DNA from: Yersinia proxima | GTDB taxonomy: Bacteria; Pseudomonadota; Gammaproteobacteria; Enterobacterales; Enterobacteriaceae | Length of the DNA: 64,000 nt | Assembly: GCF_902170785.1 (NCBI RefSeq) | Contig: NZ_CABHYG010000016.1 | Coordinates: 431,617 to 495,616 of the forward strand | Reading direction: 5' to 3' | Shown: positions 26,526 through 34,034 of the stretch, in pieces | Layout: every line of letters begins with the position of its first letter | Position numbering within the stretch: the stretch's first letter is position 1 | The notes under the pieces: generated by a model | The model's input: only the letters and a program-made list of their open reading frames with translations | The model's database searches: none | Told to the model about the DNA's origin: nothing | Translations under genes and position numbers: made by a program

Positions 26526-26990
26526 ATGAGCATAGTCGGTTGGTATTACTTACACGTAAATGGCGACCTTATTTATAAACCAGACCCAGAAGCCATTGCA
26601 GACATTCGAGATTCAGACCTCGCTCGATGTGCATGGGCAGTTGACCCGCATGACAGAAAAAGCGCGTGGGAGCTTCTGGTTGAATCAATGGCCTTGGGTG
26701 CCAAAGCATCTCGCATCAACGAATTAGCTAGCAAATGGAACTGCAACGATACAGACGCAGATAAGTTTGCCGAAGTTGTTGGCGTGGAAATTGTAAAAGA
26801 CGGCAACTCATGGTGCGCCCATAAAAAGGACTTTGTGGATTTACAAGAATCACCCGCTGGATTCGGTGATAACAAATTAGAAGCCATGGCTGATTTAGCG
26901 AAAGCCCTTGGGATTCAGGGCGGACATATCTGGCGCAGCACATTCTCTGATTTAGTCGCCGTCGCAGTCAACACTCAAAAATCAAACTAA
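26526..26990 (+). CDS. early phage protein of unknown function
   Basis: 154 residues from the ATG at 26526 (AAGGA seven bases upstream; another ATG six bases earlier). Starts MSIVGWYYLHVNGDLIYKPD. Contains a helical middle and no recognised motif. Similar proteins occur in Yersinia and Salmonella lambdoid prophages by general recollection. Confidence 0.65.
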   Translation: MSIVGWYYLHVNGDLIYKPDPEAIADIRDSDLARCAWAVDPHDRKSAWELLVESMALGAKASRINELASKWNCNDTDADKFAEVVGVEIVKDGNSWCAHKKDFVDLQESPAGFGDNKLEAMADLAKALGIQGGHIWRSTFSDLVAVAVNTQKSN

Positions 26991-27032
26991 CAACACCACT
27001 TCAACATTCACTACTAATCAAAAGGTATCCCT

Positions 27033-27206
27033 ATGCAATACGCCATTGCAGGGTATCCCGCATCGGGATGCTCTACTAACTATTTGACAAAAATTCAGCA
27101 CTCACCGGCCTACCGCCTCACATCAGCAAGTTTCACTCCCCCGCCACGCAAAAGCTTGCTGGACAAGATAGTTGAGTTTCTACGCACGAAGGGGAATCCG
27201 CTATGA
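27033..27206 (+). CDS. 57-residue early phage protein
   Basis: Reads MQYAIAGYPASGCSTNYLTK and ends KSLLDKIVEFLRTKGNPL. AAGG lies upstream of the ATG. Its stop overlaps the next ATG (ATGA), supporting coding. The amphipathic C-terminal helix is basic. Function unknown. Confidence 0.55.
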   Translation: MQYAIAGYPASGCSTNYLTKIQHSPAYRLTSASFTPPPRKSLLDKIVEFLRTKGNPL

Positions 27207-27376
27207 CCATGAGGGAGCTTAAGTGGTGGCATAACCACTGGCTGGTTTGCGCGAAGTCTTGCCGCAAAGCAGGTAGTAGGCGTTCAGCAGCTAATTACCT
27301 ATCCTGCGCAGCCGCCAAGCGTCGTATTTACCAAATGGATGTATCGGTATCAATTGAGCTTATGGAGGCGGCATGA
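27203..27376 (+). CDS. 57-residue basic phage protein
   Basis: Reads MTMRELKWWHNHWLVCAKSC, then a basic helical stretch with several Cys. ATGA overlaps at both ends place it in a coupled chain leading to the recombination genes. Function unknown. Confidence 0.55.
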   Translation: MTMRELKWWHNHWLVCAKSCRKAGSRRSAANYLSCAAAKRRIYQMDVSVSIELMEAA

Positions 27377-27540
27377 CGCAGGACGAGCGATTTTACGCAG
27401 CACTCGAATCAGTTGCATGGACGCGACTGATAGCTGATCCGCGATTCACGGATGAAATGGCACAGATAGAAGCCAATGCAGATCAGCGCACAAGTCAGCA
27501 GCAACAAAGAATTCAGGAGGCGCAACGTGGATTTGAATAA
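27373..27540 (+). CDS. 55-residue acidic phage protein
   Basis: Reads MTQDERFYAALESVAWTRLI and ends in a Gln-rich helix. It overlaps the start of the annealing-protein gene by 14 bases and supplies that gene's ribosome site within its own end. Function unknown. Confidence 0.55.
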   Translation: MTQDERFYAALESVAWTRLIADPRFTDEMAQIEANADQRTSQQQQRIQEAQRGFE

Positions 27541-28231
27541 ATTAGATGAGCCGTTCCCTACCGCTGATATTGAATGGCGAGTTCAGTCTTGCGGAGTGAC
27601 AAGCAACGGCAAGCCTTGGGCTATGGTGCTGGCTTATGTTACCAACCGGGCAATTATGAAGCGCCTCGATGATGTTTGTGGAAAAGCATTCTGGCGCAAT
27701 GAGTTTCAGCCAGCTCCAGATAGCGGCGTTATGTGCGGCATATCCATCAAGGTTGAAGAAGAGTGGATCACTAAATGGGACGCAGCCGAGAACACGCAGG
27801 TTGAGGCGGTAAAAGGCGGTATGTCAGGGGCAATGAAACGCGCCGCTGTCCAGTGGGGGATTGGTCGATATCTATATCAGCTTGAAGAGGGGTTCGCAGA
27901 AGTTAGCCTGGAAAAGCGCAATGGTTGGAACCGAGCCAGCACTAAAGACAAGAAAACAATCTACTGGACGCCTCCCACACTGCCTGCTTGGGCGCTGCCT
28001 CTGCAAAGAAATGATGCAGTTGTTAGAGAAGTTAAAGGGCCAAATGTAGACAGAGGATTTGACAAAATACTCGCAGACTTCACGGCTCAAGCATCAGATT
28101 GCCAAAGCTCTGAAGAACTGAAATCGATATATACCGCGACATGGAACGCACTGGCTGAATCATCCGATCACCAAGCAAAATGCATTGACGTGTTCAAGCA
28201 TCGAAACTCAGAACTTAAAAAGGCGGCGTAA
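27527..28231 (+). CDS. Rad52/22-family single-strand annealing protein
   Basis: 234 residues from the GTG at 27527, which has GGAGG six bases upstream; the longer frame lacks one. The Rad52-like core is visible in EWRVQSCGVTSNGKPWAMVL, the VKGGMSGAMKRAAVQWGIGR segment and YLYQLEEGFAEVS. It anneals homologous single strands, the job of lambda Beta or P22 Erf. The SSB gene follows in a TAATG overlap. Confidence 0.88.
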   Translation: MDLNKLDEPFPTADIEWRVQSCGVTSNGKPWAMVLAYVTNRAIMKRLDDVCGKAFWRNEFQPAPDSGVMCGISIKVEEEWITKWDAAENTQVEAVKGGMSGAMKRAAVQWGIGRYLYQLEEGFAEVSLEKRNGWNRASTKDKKTIYWTPPTLPAWALPLQRNDAVVREVKGPNVDRGFDKILADFTAQASDCQSSEELKSIYTATWNALAESSDHQAKCIDVFKHRNSELKKAA

Positions 28232-28701
28232 TGGGACACACAATAACTATCAAGCTACAGAAACCGGCAAGGGAGTTTGCCGCTGGTGATTCCATAGGCT
28301 TTGGAATACGTGGCGGGGTTCGCTACTACGACAGGAAGTCGCAGAAAAACGAATTCACCAACTACCAGGCTGTGATTTTTGCCAAGGAAGGCAAGCAAGC
28401 GGAGTTTTACAGGGAGGTGCTCATGGAGGGCGCTATCGTTGAGGTGTTCGGGGAAAGCATCAAGGTCGACGTTTACGATGGGCAAAACGGACAATCCATC
28501 ACTCTAGAGTTGAACAACGCCAGATTAGGATTTATCGAAGCTGGCAATAAACAGGGAAAGCCGCAGCAGCAAGAATCAGGGAAGAGTTCAACGCCGCAAA
28601 ATCAGCAGCAATGGGGCCAGCAACACGCGCAGGGACAGCAGCAGGCAGCGCACCAAAGCAGCGAACCGCCAATGGATTTTGACGACGATATTCCATTCTG
28701 A
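28231..28701 (+). CDS. ssb: single-stranded DNA-binding protein
   Basis: 156 residues: an OB-fold-like N-terminal part to about residue 105, a Gln/Ser-rich flexible linker and the acidic tip DFDDDIPF that in SSBs recruits repair proteins. It is translationally coupled to the annealing protein gene. The N-terminal domain is divergent from host SSB. Confidence 0.88.
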   Translation: MGHTITIKLQKPAREFAAGDSIGFGIRGGVRYYDRKSQKNEFTNYQAVIFAKEGKQAEFYREVLMEGAIVEVFGESIKVDVYDGQNGQSITLELNNARLGFIEAGNKQGKPQQQESGKSSTPQNQQQWGQQHAQGQQQAAHQSSEPPMDFDDDIPF

Positions 28702-28727
28702 TGTAACAACTCCCCGCAGGTAATCCC

Positions 28728-29024
28728 ATGACAATCAGAAAAGAAAATTATGCAGAAATAATTTCAGGATGCCTCTCGGCTTTTGATTGTGCAAAGCGGG
28801 GAGAAGAACACGAACGGCTGTATGAAAACGGATATTTATATGCAGGGATGCTGCACAGAATTAACGCCATGACGGCACACAGTCCACCACTACCGCCAGC
28901 AATGGCTGAACAGCGGAAAGCTGCAAATATAGATAACTGGCTTGAGTATTACGCAGCCAATCCTAACACGCAAAATCACGGCCCAACTCGAACAGGTAGC
29001 GACCGTGGTGGCTATGGCGACTAA
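28728..29024 (+). CDS. small early phage protein
   Basis: 98 residues, helical start (MTIRKENYAEIISGCLSAFD) and Gly/Asn-rich end. It lies between ssb and an exonuclease gene; no domain recognised. Confidence 0.6.
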   Translation: MTIRKENYAEIISGCLSAFDCAKRGEEHERLYENGYLYAGMLHRINAMTAHSPPLPPAMAEQRKAANIDNWLEYYAANPNTQNHGPTRTGSDRGGYGD

Positions 29025-29038
29025 CAACAGGAATAAGT

Positions 29039-29554
29039 ATGAAAGACATCATGATCGACATTGAAACTCTAGGCACAACATACGGTTGCGCGGTCTTATC
29101 TATCGGCGCTGTTCGCTTTGACCGAAATACTGGCGAGATTGGCGATAAGTTTTACGCAAGCATGGGCCAACAAGCGAAAAAGTATGGTCATGCTTCTCAA
29201 GCAACCCTGGATTGGTGGGAACAGCAATCTTCAGAGGCAAAAGAAGCTGCATTTAGTGGCACGGAAGATCCGGTGGCTGTAGCCAATACTTTGGCGAGTG
29301 GAATTGATAAAAATGACTTTGTTTGGGGGAATGGATCAATCTTCGATATCACAATTCTTGAAAGCTGGTTTTCGTCAGTTAACGTTGATGTACCTTGGAA
29401 ATTCTGGAATGTGCGCGATGTAAGAACGGTCGTGGATTTATCGCCACTAAATGTTAAAGACTTTATTCGCGAAGGCGTTCATCACAATGCTCTGGATGAC
29501 GCAATCCATCAAGCAAAATATATCTCAGCAATGATTCAAAGCCTCCGAGCTTAA
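29039..29554 (+). CDS. DEDDh 3'-5' exonuclease
   Basis: 171 residues. Exo I is DIETLG (Asp7, Glu9), Exo II lies in WGNGSIFDITILESW and Exo III is HHNALDDAIHQA with the catalytic His. This is the phage exonuclease VIII-like or Rv2179c-like group. With the annealing protein and SSB it forms a recombination set, though its polarity makes it unlikely to be the partner that makes 3' overhangs. Confidence 0.85.
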   Translation: MKDIMIDIETLGTTYGCAVLSIGAVRFDRNTGEIGDKFYASMGQQAKKYGHASQATLDWWEQQSSEAKEAAFSGTEDPVAVANTLASGIDKNDFVWGNGSIFDITILESWFSSVNVDVPWKFWNVRDVRTVVDLSPLNVKDFIREGVHHNALDDAIHQAKYISAMIQSLRA

Positions 29555-29606
29555 TCACCCAGCCTAACCCCCCCATTACCGGCAGTCAATCTGCTGAGGA
29601 ATAGTT

Positions 29607-30068
29607 ATGTCTGAAAATACTGATTATGAAACGTTAAAAGCTGAGCGTGATGCTGCACTCAATACCTGCACTCTGATTGCCGATGCTTTGGGTATTACCG
29701 GTGCTGTGGCGGGTGACACTATTGCCAAGGTGCAGCAGTTGGTTGCTGAGAACGCGGCCGCTATTGAAGCGGTGAGAATATTTTCAAATGCAACCGAGCA
29801 GCTTACAGAAATCATTGGTGATGAGATTGGAATGGATGGTGTGGGTAAGTTACTTCATGGATTCTCCATCGTTGGAAGTATGCCAGCCACCACTCAGGCG
29901 CTTAACGAGGCAAAGGCGAAGGGTGTTGATGAATTGGCGGAAGCATTTAATTCGTGGGCAGATGACAGCAATGGTGATTACGAGGCCGAACGGCATTGGG
30001 CTGTAGCTAGCAAAGAAGCATTGAGTTTCGCCGCCAGCCTGAGGGGTGAGCATGAAATCAAATCGTGA
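29607..30068 (+). CDS. Ea22-like early phage protein
   Basis: 153 residues, mostly helical with a coiled coil at the start (YETLKAERDAALNTCTLIAD) and the module NEAKAKGVDELAEAFNS seen in Ea22-type proteins. Overlaps the next gene by 17 bases. Function unknown. Confidence 0.7.
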   Translation: MSENTDYETLKAERDAALNTCTLIADALGITGAVAGDTIAKVQQLVAENAAAIEAVRIFSNATEQLTEIIGDEIGMDGVGKLLHGFSIVGSMPATTQALNEAKAKGVDELAEAFNSWADDSNGDYEAERHWAVASKEALSFAASLRGEHEIKS

Positions 30069-30246
30069 AGCTAAGCGGCTGTTAGGGATGTTCACTAACG
30101 GAAGGCTTCGAGTAAGTAATCGTGGATGGTTGGTTTTTAGCGCTAATTACCCTCACTTATGGATGGAAAGGAATCTATCGGCTAGACAAAATCGCGCTAG
30201 AAAATGGCATAAGAAATTCCGTGAAAGCCTGAGGAGTAACAGCTGA
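30052..30246 (+). CDS. small basic phage protein
   Basis: 64 residues from the ATG at 30052 with GAGGGG five bases upstream. Strongly basic (MKSNREAKRLLGMFTNGRLR, then RARKWHKKFRESLR), so a nucleic acid contact is likely. Its stop shares a base with the next ATG (TGATG). Confidence 0.6.
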   Translation: MKSNREAKRLLGMFTNGRLRVSNRGWLVFSANYPHLWMERNLSARQNRARKWHKKFRESLRSNS

Positions 30247-30794
30247 TGAATAACATCGAAGAATTGAAGTCCGCATATCGCGATGTCGAATTAACAGCTC
30301 GTAATATGCGCGGAAAGCCAGAAGAATATCGAGTTGTAACTGGATTTTGCCCGGTCAACGTTGTTGAAATGCAGGCTCAAAAAATCCAAGCACTGATAGC
30401 CCAACTGGAAGCGGCGCAGAAAGAGCGGGATGTATACGCCAAGTTAGCTTCTGATGTCGGAGATATCATCACCCTTTTGCAAAATAATGAATGGGATGAA
30501 CATATAGGGAAAACTAATGTTGGTGGGCTACTTGAGTACCAAATTACACGACTGATGAACTCAATAGCAGACATAAATACTAAATTATTGGCAGCAGAAG
30601 CAGCGTTATCAGCGGCAAACGAGAAGCTGAGTAAGCCTGTTGTGCTGCCGCCCCGTAGAAGCGCTAGTTATTTCGTTGATGAAGAGTTCAGTAATGAAGA
30701 CCTAGCCGCAATTTACAATGCGGCTCGCCTTGAGTTCAGCGTGAAAGTTAAAAGCGCCGGTTTCACGGTAGAGGGGAATGCAGATGCTGAGTGA
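30246..30794 (+). CDS. Ea22-like coiled-coil phage protein
   Basis: 182 residues. IQALIAQLEAAQKERDVYAK starts a long helical region and LLAAEAALSAANEKLSKPVV continues it, typical of modular Ea22-like proteins. It overlaps both neighbours. Function unknown. Confidence 0.7.
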   Translation: MNNIEELKSAYRDVELTARNMRGKPEEYRVVTGFCPVNVVEMQAQKIQALIAQLEAAQKERDVYAKLASDVGDIITLLQNNEWDEHIGKTNVGGLLEYQITRLMNSIADINTKLLAAEAALSAANEKLSKPVVLPPRRSASYFVDEEFSNEDLAAIYNAARLEFSVKVKSAGFTVEGNADAE

Positions 30795-31242
30795 AGAGCA
30801 GTTAGAGAAAATTGCGAATCCAGTGGCGGTAGATGTTGGTGGTGCTCAGAATCCAATAGTTACGCAAATGGCTATTGAGCTACTGGAATCGCGCGCAGAA
30901 TCGCTATCACTGCGTGAGCAACTTGCAGAGCTGAAAGCGTTGCCGCCGATTGGTCAGATTGTGTTGAGTGATTATGATTCTGACGGAACACGAACGGCGC
31001 GAGTAGCTTGTCTACACGACCAGGCTGATTGGGATAACTTTCAAGACGGCACCTTGTTATTCACAGAATCCAAGCCAGCGGCGGGTTTAGGTGTGGAGGA
31101 TATTACTGAATTTATGCGCAAAGCATTCTGGCGCGGATTTGAATCAGCTAGAGGTACAGAAAATTCAAATATCCCTGCGGACTGGAAAGATTCAAAACCT
31201 AATCTTCTACTCGCTTTGAAAGCAAAAATGTCGGGTGCCTAA
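30784..31242 (+). CDS. Ea22-like phage protein
   Basis: 152 residues from the ATG at 30784 (GAGGGG seven bases upstream). LSLREQLAELKALPPIGQIV and a Trp-rich C-terminal module (FMRKAFWRGFESARG) occur in related accessory proteins of lambdoid phages. Overlaps the upstream gene by 11 bases. Confidence 0.7.
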   Translation: MLSEEQLEKIANPVAVDVGGAQNPIVTQMAIELLESRAESLSLREQLAELKALPPIGQIVLSDYDSDGTRTARVACLHDQADWDNFQDGTLLFTESKPAAGLGVEDITEFMRKAFWRGFESARGTENSNIPADWKDSKPNLLLALKAKMSGA

Positions 31243-31412
31243 TGCTAATCGGCTTTGTTCTTCTCATTACTTCCTGCTTTAACGATAGTTGCAACACCCT
31301 ACCCGTTACCGAAGATATCTACCCCACTCAATCCGAATGCCAGCAAATATCAACGCTGATTAAAGAGCGCAAGCCCAACGTTGTGCTCATGTGCAGCGAA
31401 GTGTATAGATAA
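31242..31412 (+). CDS. 56-residue secreted-like phage protein (DUF1482-like)
   Basis: Reads MLIGFVLLITSCFNDSCNTL and continues with three more Cys. The hydrophobic start could be a signal or lipoprotein-type sequence, and the Cys spacing recalls DUF1482 proteins from lambdoid phages. It starts in a TAATG overlap with the upstream gene. Family call is tentative. Confidence 0.55.
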   Translation: MLIGFVLLITSCFNDSCNTLPVTEDIYPTQSECQQISTLIKERKPNVVLMCSEVYR

Positions 31413-31448
31413 CCGCGCTATAATCCTCCAAACGAATAGGAGGAAGCC

Positions 31449-31682
31449 ATGAGCTACAATCTCGCTGATAAACCGCAAGAAGATAAAGACAAGATGGCTG
31501 TGGACTTAGCCGCCAGCGGCGTTGCATTCAAAGAACGCTACAACATGCCGGTTATCCCTGCTCAGATAGAGGAACAGCAGCCAGCGCATTTACGTGAGTA
31601 TTTTCGCGACCGAGTGAAGCACTATAGGGAAGTAGGTAGAACGATGGGTAAAATGGAATATACCCCGCCAGAAAGAAAGTAA
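31449..31682 (+). CDS. small early phage protein
   Basis: 77 residues, charged and helical (MSYNLADKPQEDKDKMAVDL, ending MGKMEYTPPERK). The ribosome site GGAGG sits in a hairpin with CCTCC 10 bases upstream. It is followed by an intrinsic terminator. Function unknown. Confidence 0.65.
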   Translation: MSYNLADKPQEDKDKMAVDLAASGVAFKERYNMPVIPAQIEEQQPAHLREYFRDRVKHYREVGRTMGKMEYTPPERK

Positions 31683-31701
31683 GCACACCACCTCAATGAG
31701 C

Positions 31702-31725
31702 CTCGCTAATGCGGGGTTTTTTATT
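31702..31725 (+). terminator. intrinsic terminator in early operon
   Basis: CCTCGC, loop TAAT and GCGGGG (one T-G pair) are followed by six T. A further in-operon terminator that antitermination would have to pass. Confidence 0.75.
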
Positions 31726-31746
31726 GCCTAAATTCAGAGGTTACCT

Positions 31747-31986
31747 ATGCAACACTTAGAAATCACCATGCCTGACGGCAGCAAGTGGGCCGTTCCGACC
31801 CATGTAGTTCAGGATCATGCCGCCGATAACGGTGTATATATTGCCCATGACGAAGATATAGAAGATTGGGCGGAAAATAATATGGATTGGTCTGACGTTG
31901 AAGAATTCGCAGTAATGACCACCCCACCTGAAAAAGATTATCAAGATGGCTGGGTAAATGGCGAGAAGGAATTTATAGAGCGTTAA
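31747..31986 (+). CDS. small acidic phage protein
   Basis: 79 residues, very acidic centre (AHDEDIEDWAENNMDWSDVE). Starts MQHLEITMPDGSKWAVPTHV. Occurs between a terminator and int-proximal genes; no known function. Confidence 0.6.
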   Translation: MQHLEITMPDGSKWAVPTHVVQDHAADNGVYIAHDEDIEDWAENNMDWSDVEEFAVMTTPPEKDYQDGWVNGEKEFIER

Positions 31987-32038
31987 TCACCCACCACGGA
32001 CTCACAGAAACGGATTTCACTAAATCTGGAGTATCCCC

Positions 32039-32215
32039 ATGGCTATTTCAATGCTCCCAGTCGAGCGTAAATTCCCGCTGCCTGCTGAATTAACTGGCCG
32101 AATCAATGACCTTATTCGCGAGTATGACGGCGAGATAGGCCTCTGTGAGGTGCTTGGCGTGCTGGAAATCGTCAAGTTTGGATTGCTGAACCAACAAACA
32201 AATGAGGTGGCGTAA
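32039..32215 (+). CDS. 58-residue early phage protein
   Basis: Reads MAISMLPVERKFPLPAELTG, then a helical acidic part ending NEVA. Its stop shares the TAATG overlap with the next gene. Function unknown. Confidence 0.55.
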   Translation: MAISMLPVERKFPLPAELTGRINDLIREYDGEIGLCEVLGVLEIVKFGLLNQQTNEVA

Positions 32216-32418
32216 TGTGCGACGAAATCGACCAAGCCCAAAACCTTGAATTACTCAACATTGAAATCGGAATAGCTAATCGCAAGCCAACAATGACATT
32301 TACCGGTCTGTGCCACTTCTCAGAGTGTCGCCAGCCGATTGCTCGCGGCCTGTTCTGTGATGCTGGGTGTCGTGATGATTATGAGATTGATGAGCGGCGC
32401 AAGGGGATGGCGGCATGA
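32215..32418 (+). CDS. DksA/TraR-type zinc finger protein
   Basis: 67 residues. A helical N-terminus (NLELLNIEIGIANRK) precedes a four-Cys zinc finger, CHFSEC and CDAGC. Short TraR-like proteins of phages act on host RNA polymerase through its secondary channel, but the acidic tip residues cannot be confirmed here. It overlaps the methyltransferase start by four bases (ATGA). Confidence 0.7.
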   Translation: MCDEIDQAQNLELLNIEIGIANRKPTMTFTGLCHFSECRQPIARGLFCDAGCRDDYEIDERRKGMAA

Positions 32419-33050
32419 GTGGTTATCAGCTTATTTATTGTGACCCACCCTGGCAGTACGGGAACAAGGCCAGTAACGGCGCAGCAATTAATCACTACAA
32501 CACAATGTCACTCACCGATTTAAAACGCCTCCCTGTTTGGTCCCTAGCAGCACCCGATGCAGTTCTCGCCATGTGGTACACCGGCAACTTCAATGACGAA
32601 GCCAAGCAACTCGCTGAAGCGTGGGGCTTTCAGGTTCGCACGATGAAGGGCTTCACATGGGTGAAGCTGAACCAACTGGCAGAGGACCATATAAATAAGG
32701 CGCTGGCGGCTGGTGAGGTTAACGACTTCTATGACTTCCTCGCTCTACTCAATGCTCAATCCAGAATGAATGGAGGCAACTACACCAGGGCCAATACGGA
32801 GGATGTGCTGATTGCAGTGCGCGGCAATGGCCTTGAGCGGCTTAACGCCAGTATCAAACAAGTTGTGTACTCACCATTGGGCGAGCATAGCGAAAAGCCG
32901 TGGGAAGTACGCAACCGGCTTGAATTGCTGTATGGAGATGTGAAGCGCATCGAGTTGTTTTCAAGGAAGGATTTAGAGGGGTGGGATACCTGGGGAAATG
33001 AGTGCGATCAATCAATCAAACTAATACCTGGCAGTTCGGAGGCAGCATGA
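32415..33050 (+). CDS. MT-A70 family adenine-N6 DNA methyltransferase
   Basis: 211 residues. The catalytic DPPW lies at residues 10-13 (IYCDPPWQYGNK), followed by a Rossmann core and an EHSEKPWEVRNRLELLYGD segment typical of MT-A70. It transfers methyl from SAM to adenine, probably protecting phage DNA from restriction; the target site is unknown. It sits in a coupled chain of small genes and has no restriction partner. Confidence 0.88.
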   Translation: MSGYQLIYCDPPWQYGNKASNGAAINHYNTMSLTDLKRLPVWSLAAPDAVLAMWYTGNFNDEAKQLAEAWGFQVRTMKGFTWVKLNQLAEDHINKALAAGEVNDFYDFLALLNAQSRMNGGNYTRANTEDVLIAVRGNGLERLNASIKQVVYSPLGEHSEKPWEVRNRLELLYGDVKRIELFSRKDLEGWDTWGNECDQSIKLIPGSSEAA

Positions 33051-33154
33051 ACCAACCAAAAGTAACGGAAATACTGTTAGGCATATGCTTTGCACTATTC
33101 ATTATCTGCCTGGTTGTCTATGTGGTGGGTGATGCTGTGAATGGAGTTCACTGA
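33047..33154 (+). CDS. 35-residue single-pass membrane protein
   Basis: [20 protein letters not shown] begins a membrane segment that runs to VVYVVGDA. The ATG overlaps the methyltransferase stop and its own stop overlaps the next ATG (TGATG type). Function unknown. Confidence 0.5.
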   Translation: MNQPKVTEILLGICFALFIICLVVYVVGDAVNGVH

Positions 33155-33474
33155 TGATGGCAAATAATATAAAGATTGATTTCGCTGAGTGGAAAGTTGA
33201 AGAGCTGCCGCCAGGGATTACATGCTCATTCTGCAAAAAGCATGAAAGCGAGGTTCGTGTCATTACCGGACCTGAGGTGAATATCTGCAATGAGTGCGTG
33301 GGCTTATGTAATGAGATTCTTGAAGGGGAAGAGGCTGAGCGGAGAAAGGCTACCGTTGATGACCTTTTATCCATTTATTTTTCTGACGTCAAAGGTGTAG
33401 ATGTTGGAAATGATTGGGATAGAAAGGGAATGGAGGCGATTTATGATGCCGGTTACCGGAAGCCAAAGGAGTGA
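33154..33474 (+). CDS. ClpX zinc-binding-domain-like protein
   Basis: 106 residues (Met1-Met2 start). Residues 24 to 60 match the N-terminal zinc domain of ClpX: CSFC (24, 27), a [20 protein letters not shown] run with Cys45 and Cys48, then EILEGEEAE. No AAA+ domain follows, only about 45 residues with [10 protein letters not shown]. In ClpX this domain dimerises and binds adaptors such as SspB and substrates such as lambda O. The phage protein may imitate or pair with it; that is inference. Confidence 0.85.
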   Translation: MMANNIKIDFAEWKVEELPPGITCSFCKKHESEVRVITGPEVNICNECVGLCNEILEGEEAERRKATVDDLLSIYFSDVKGVDVGNDWDRKGMEAIYDAGYRKPKE

Positions 33475-33477
33475 TAC

Positions 33478-33705
33478 GTGACTCCCGAAGAGAGACAGAA
33501 CGCCCTCCAGTCAGCAGCAAGAAACTGTAACAACGAAATTAAAACCACCCTCGCCGATCTGCCGGCTAACACCAACAAAGACTCCATCACCCGCCCTATC
33601 ATCCTGCGCCATTACGAAAAGCTAAAGCCACTTGGCTACAAGCTGGCTTGGCTACAAGCTGGCTTGGCTTCTTTTCGCCATCGGCGTGCTGAATGGTCAG
33701 TTTAA
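33478..33705 (+). pseudogene. small phage membrane protein, frameshifted by 16-bp duplication
   Basis: A GTG-started frame of 75 residues. Up to GYKLAW it reads as a normal small phage protein. Then a 16-base sequence is present twice in tandem (33636-33651 and 33652-33667), shifting the frame to a short unrelated end. Removing one copy by eye restores GYKLAWLLFAIGVLNGQFKW to a stop at 33718, a membrane helix. The altered C-terminus is thus probably a recent lesion; the GTG start has weak support. Confidence 0.7.
33636..33667. repeat. perfect 16-bp tandem duplication
   Basis: CTACAAGCTGGCTTGG occurs twice without spacer. 16 is not a multiple of three, so the downstream frame changes. Confidence 0.98.
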
Positions 33706-33747
33706 GTGGAATCGGTGATGGGATTGATAAAGAGATAAGAGGCCAAA

Positions 33748-33999
33748 ATGGATAATGTTATTCAGCTTGTACCAGCCGAATGGGTTTCTGAGTCGGTACT
33801 TATGGCCGTAACAGGCCTAAAAAAGAACACAATTAAACACGCAAGAAATACCTCGTGGATGGAAGGCCGAGAGTATCGCCATGTTTCTGGCAATGGCGAA
33901 CCGCATGAAACCGCCCCATGTTTTTACAAACTAAAACTAATTGAAGAGTGGATAGGAAGAATGCCGAAAGCAGTACGCCGAGAGAAAAAGTCTGCTTAA
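33748..33999 (+). CDS. xis: excisionase
   Basis: 83 residues. MDNVIQLVPAEWVSESVLMA and the basic helix NTIKHARNTSWMEGREYRHV are typical of the lambdoid excisionase group with a winged-helix fold. It lies directly before int and bends attachment-site DNA to steer Int toward excision. Family match is from motif memory. Confidence 0.82.
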   Translation: MDNVIQLVPAEWVSESVLMAVTGLKKNTIKHARNTSWMEGREYRHVSGNGEPHETAPCFYKLKLIEEWIGRMPKAVRREKKSA

Positions 34000-34034
34000 A
34001 TAGCAATCCCTTTTCATTCAGGAAGGAGTTGATG

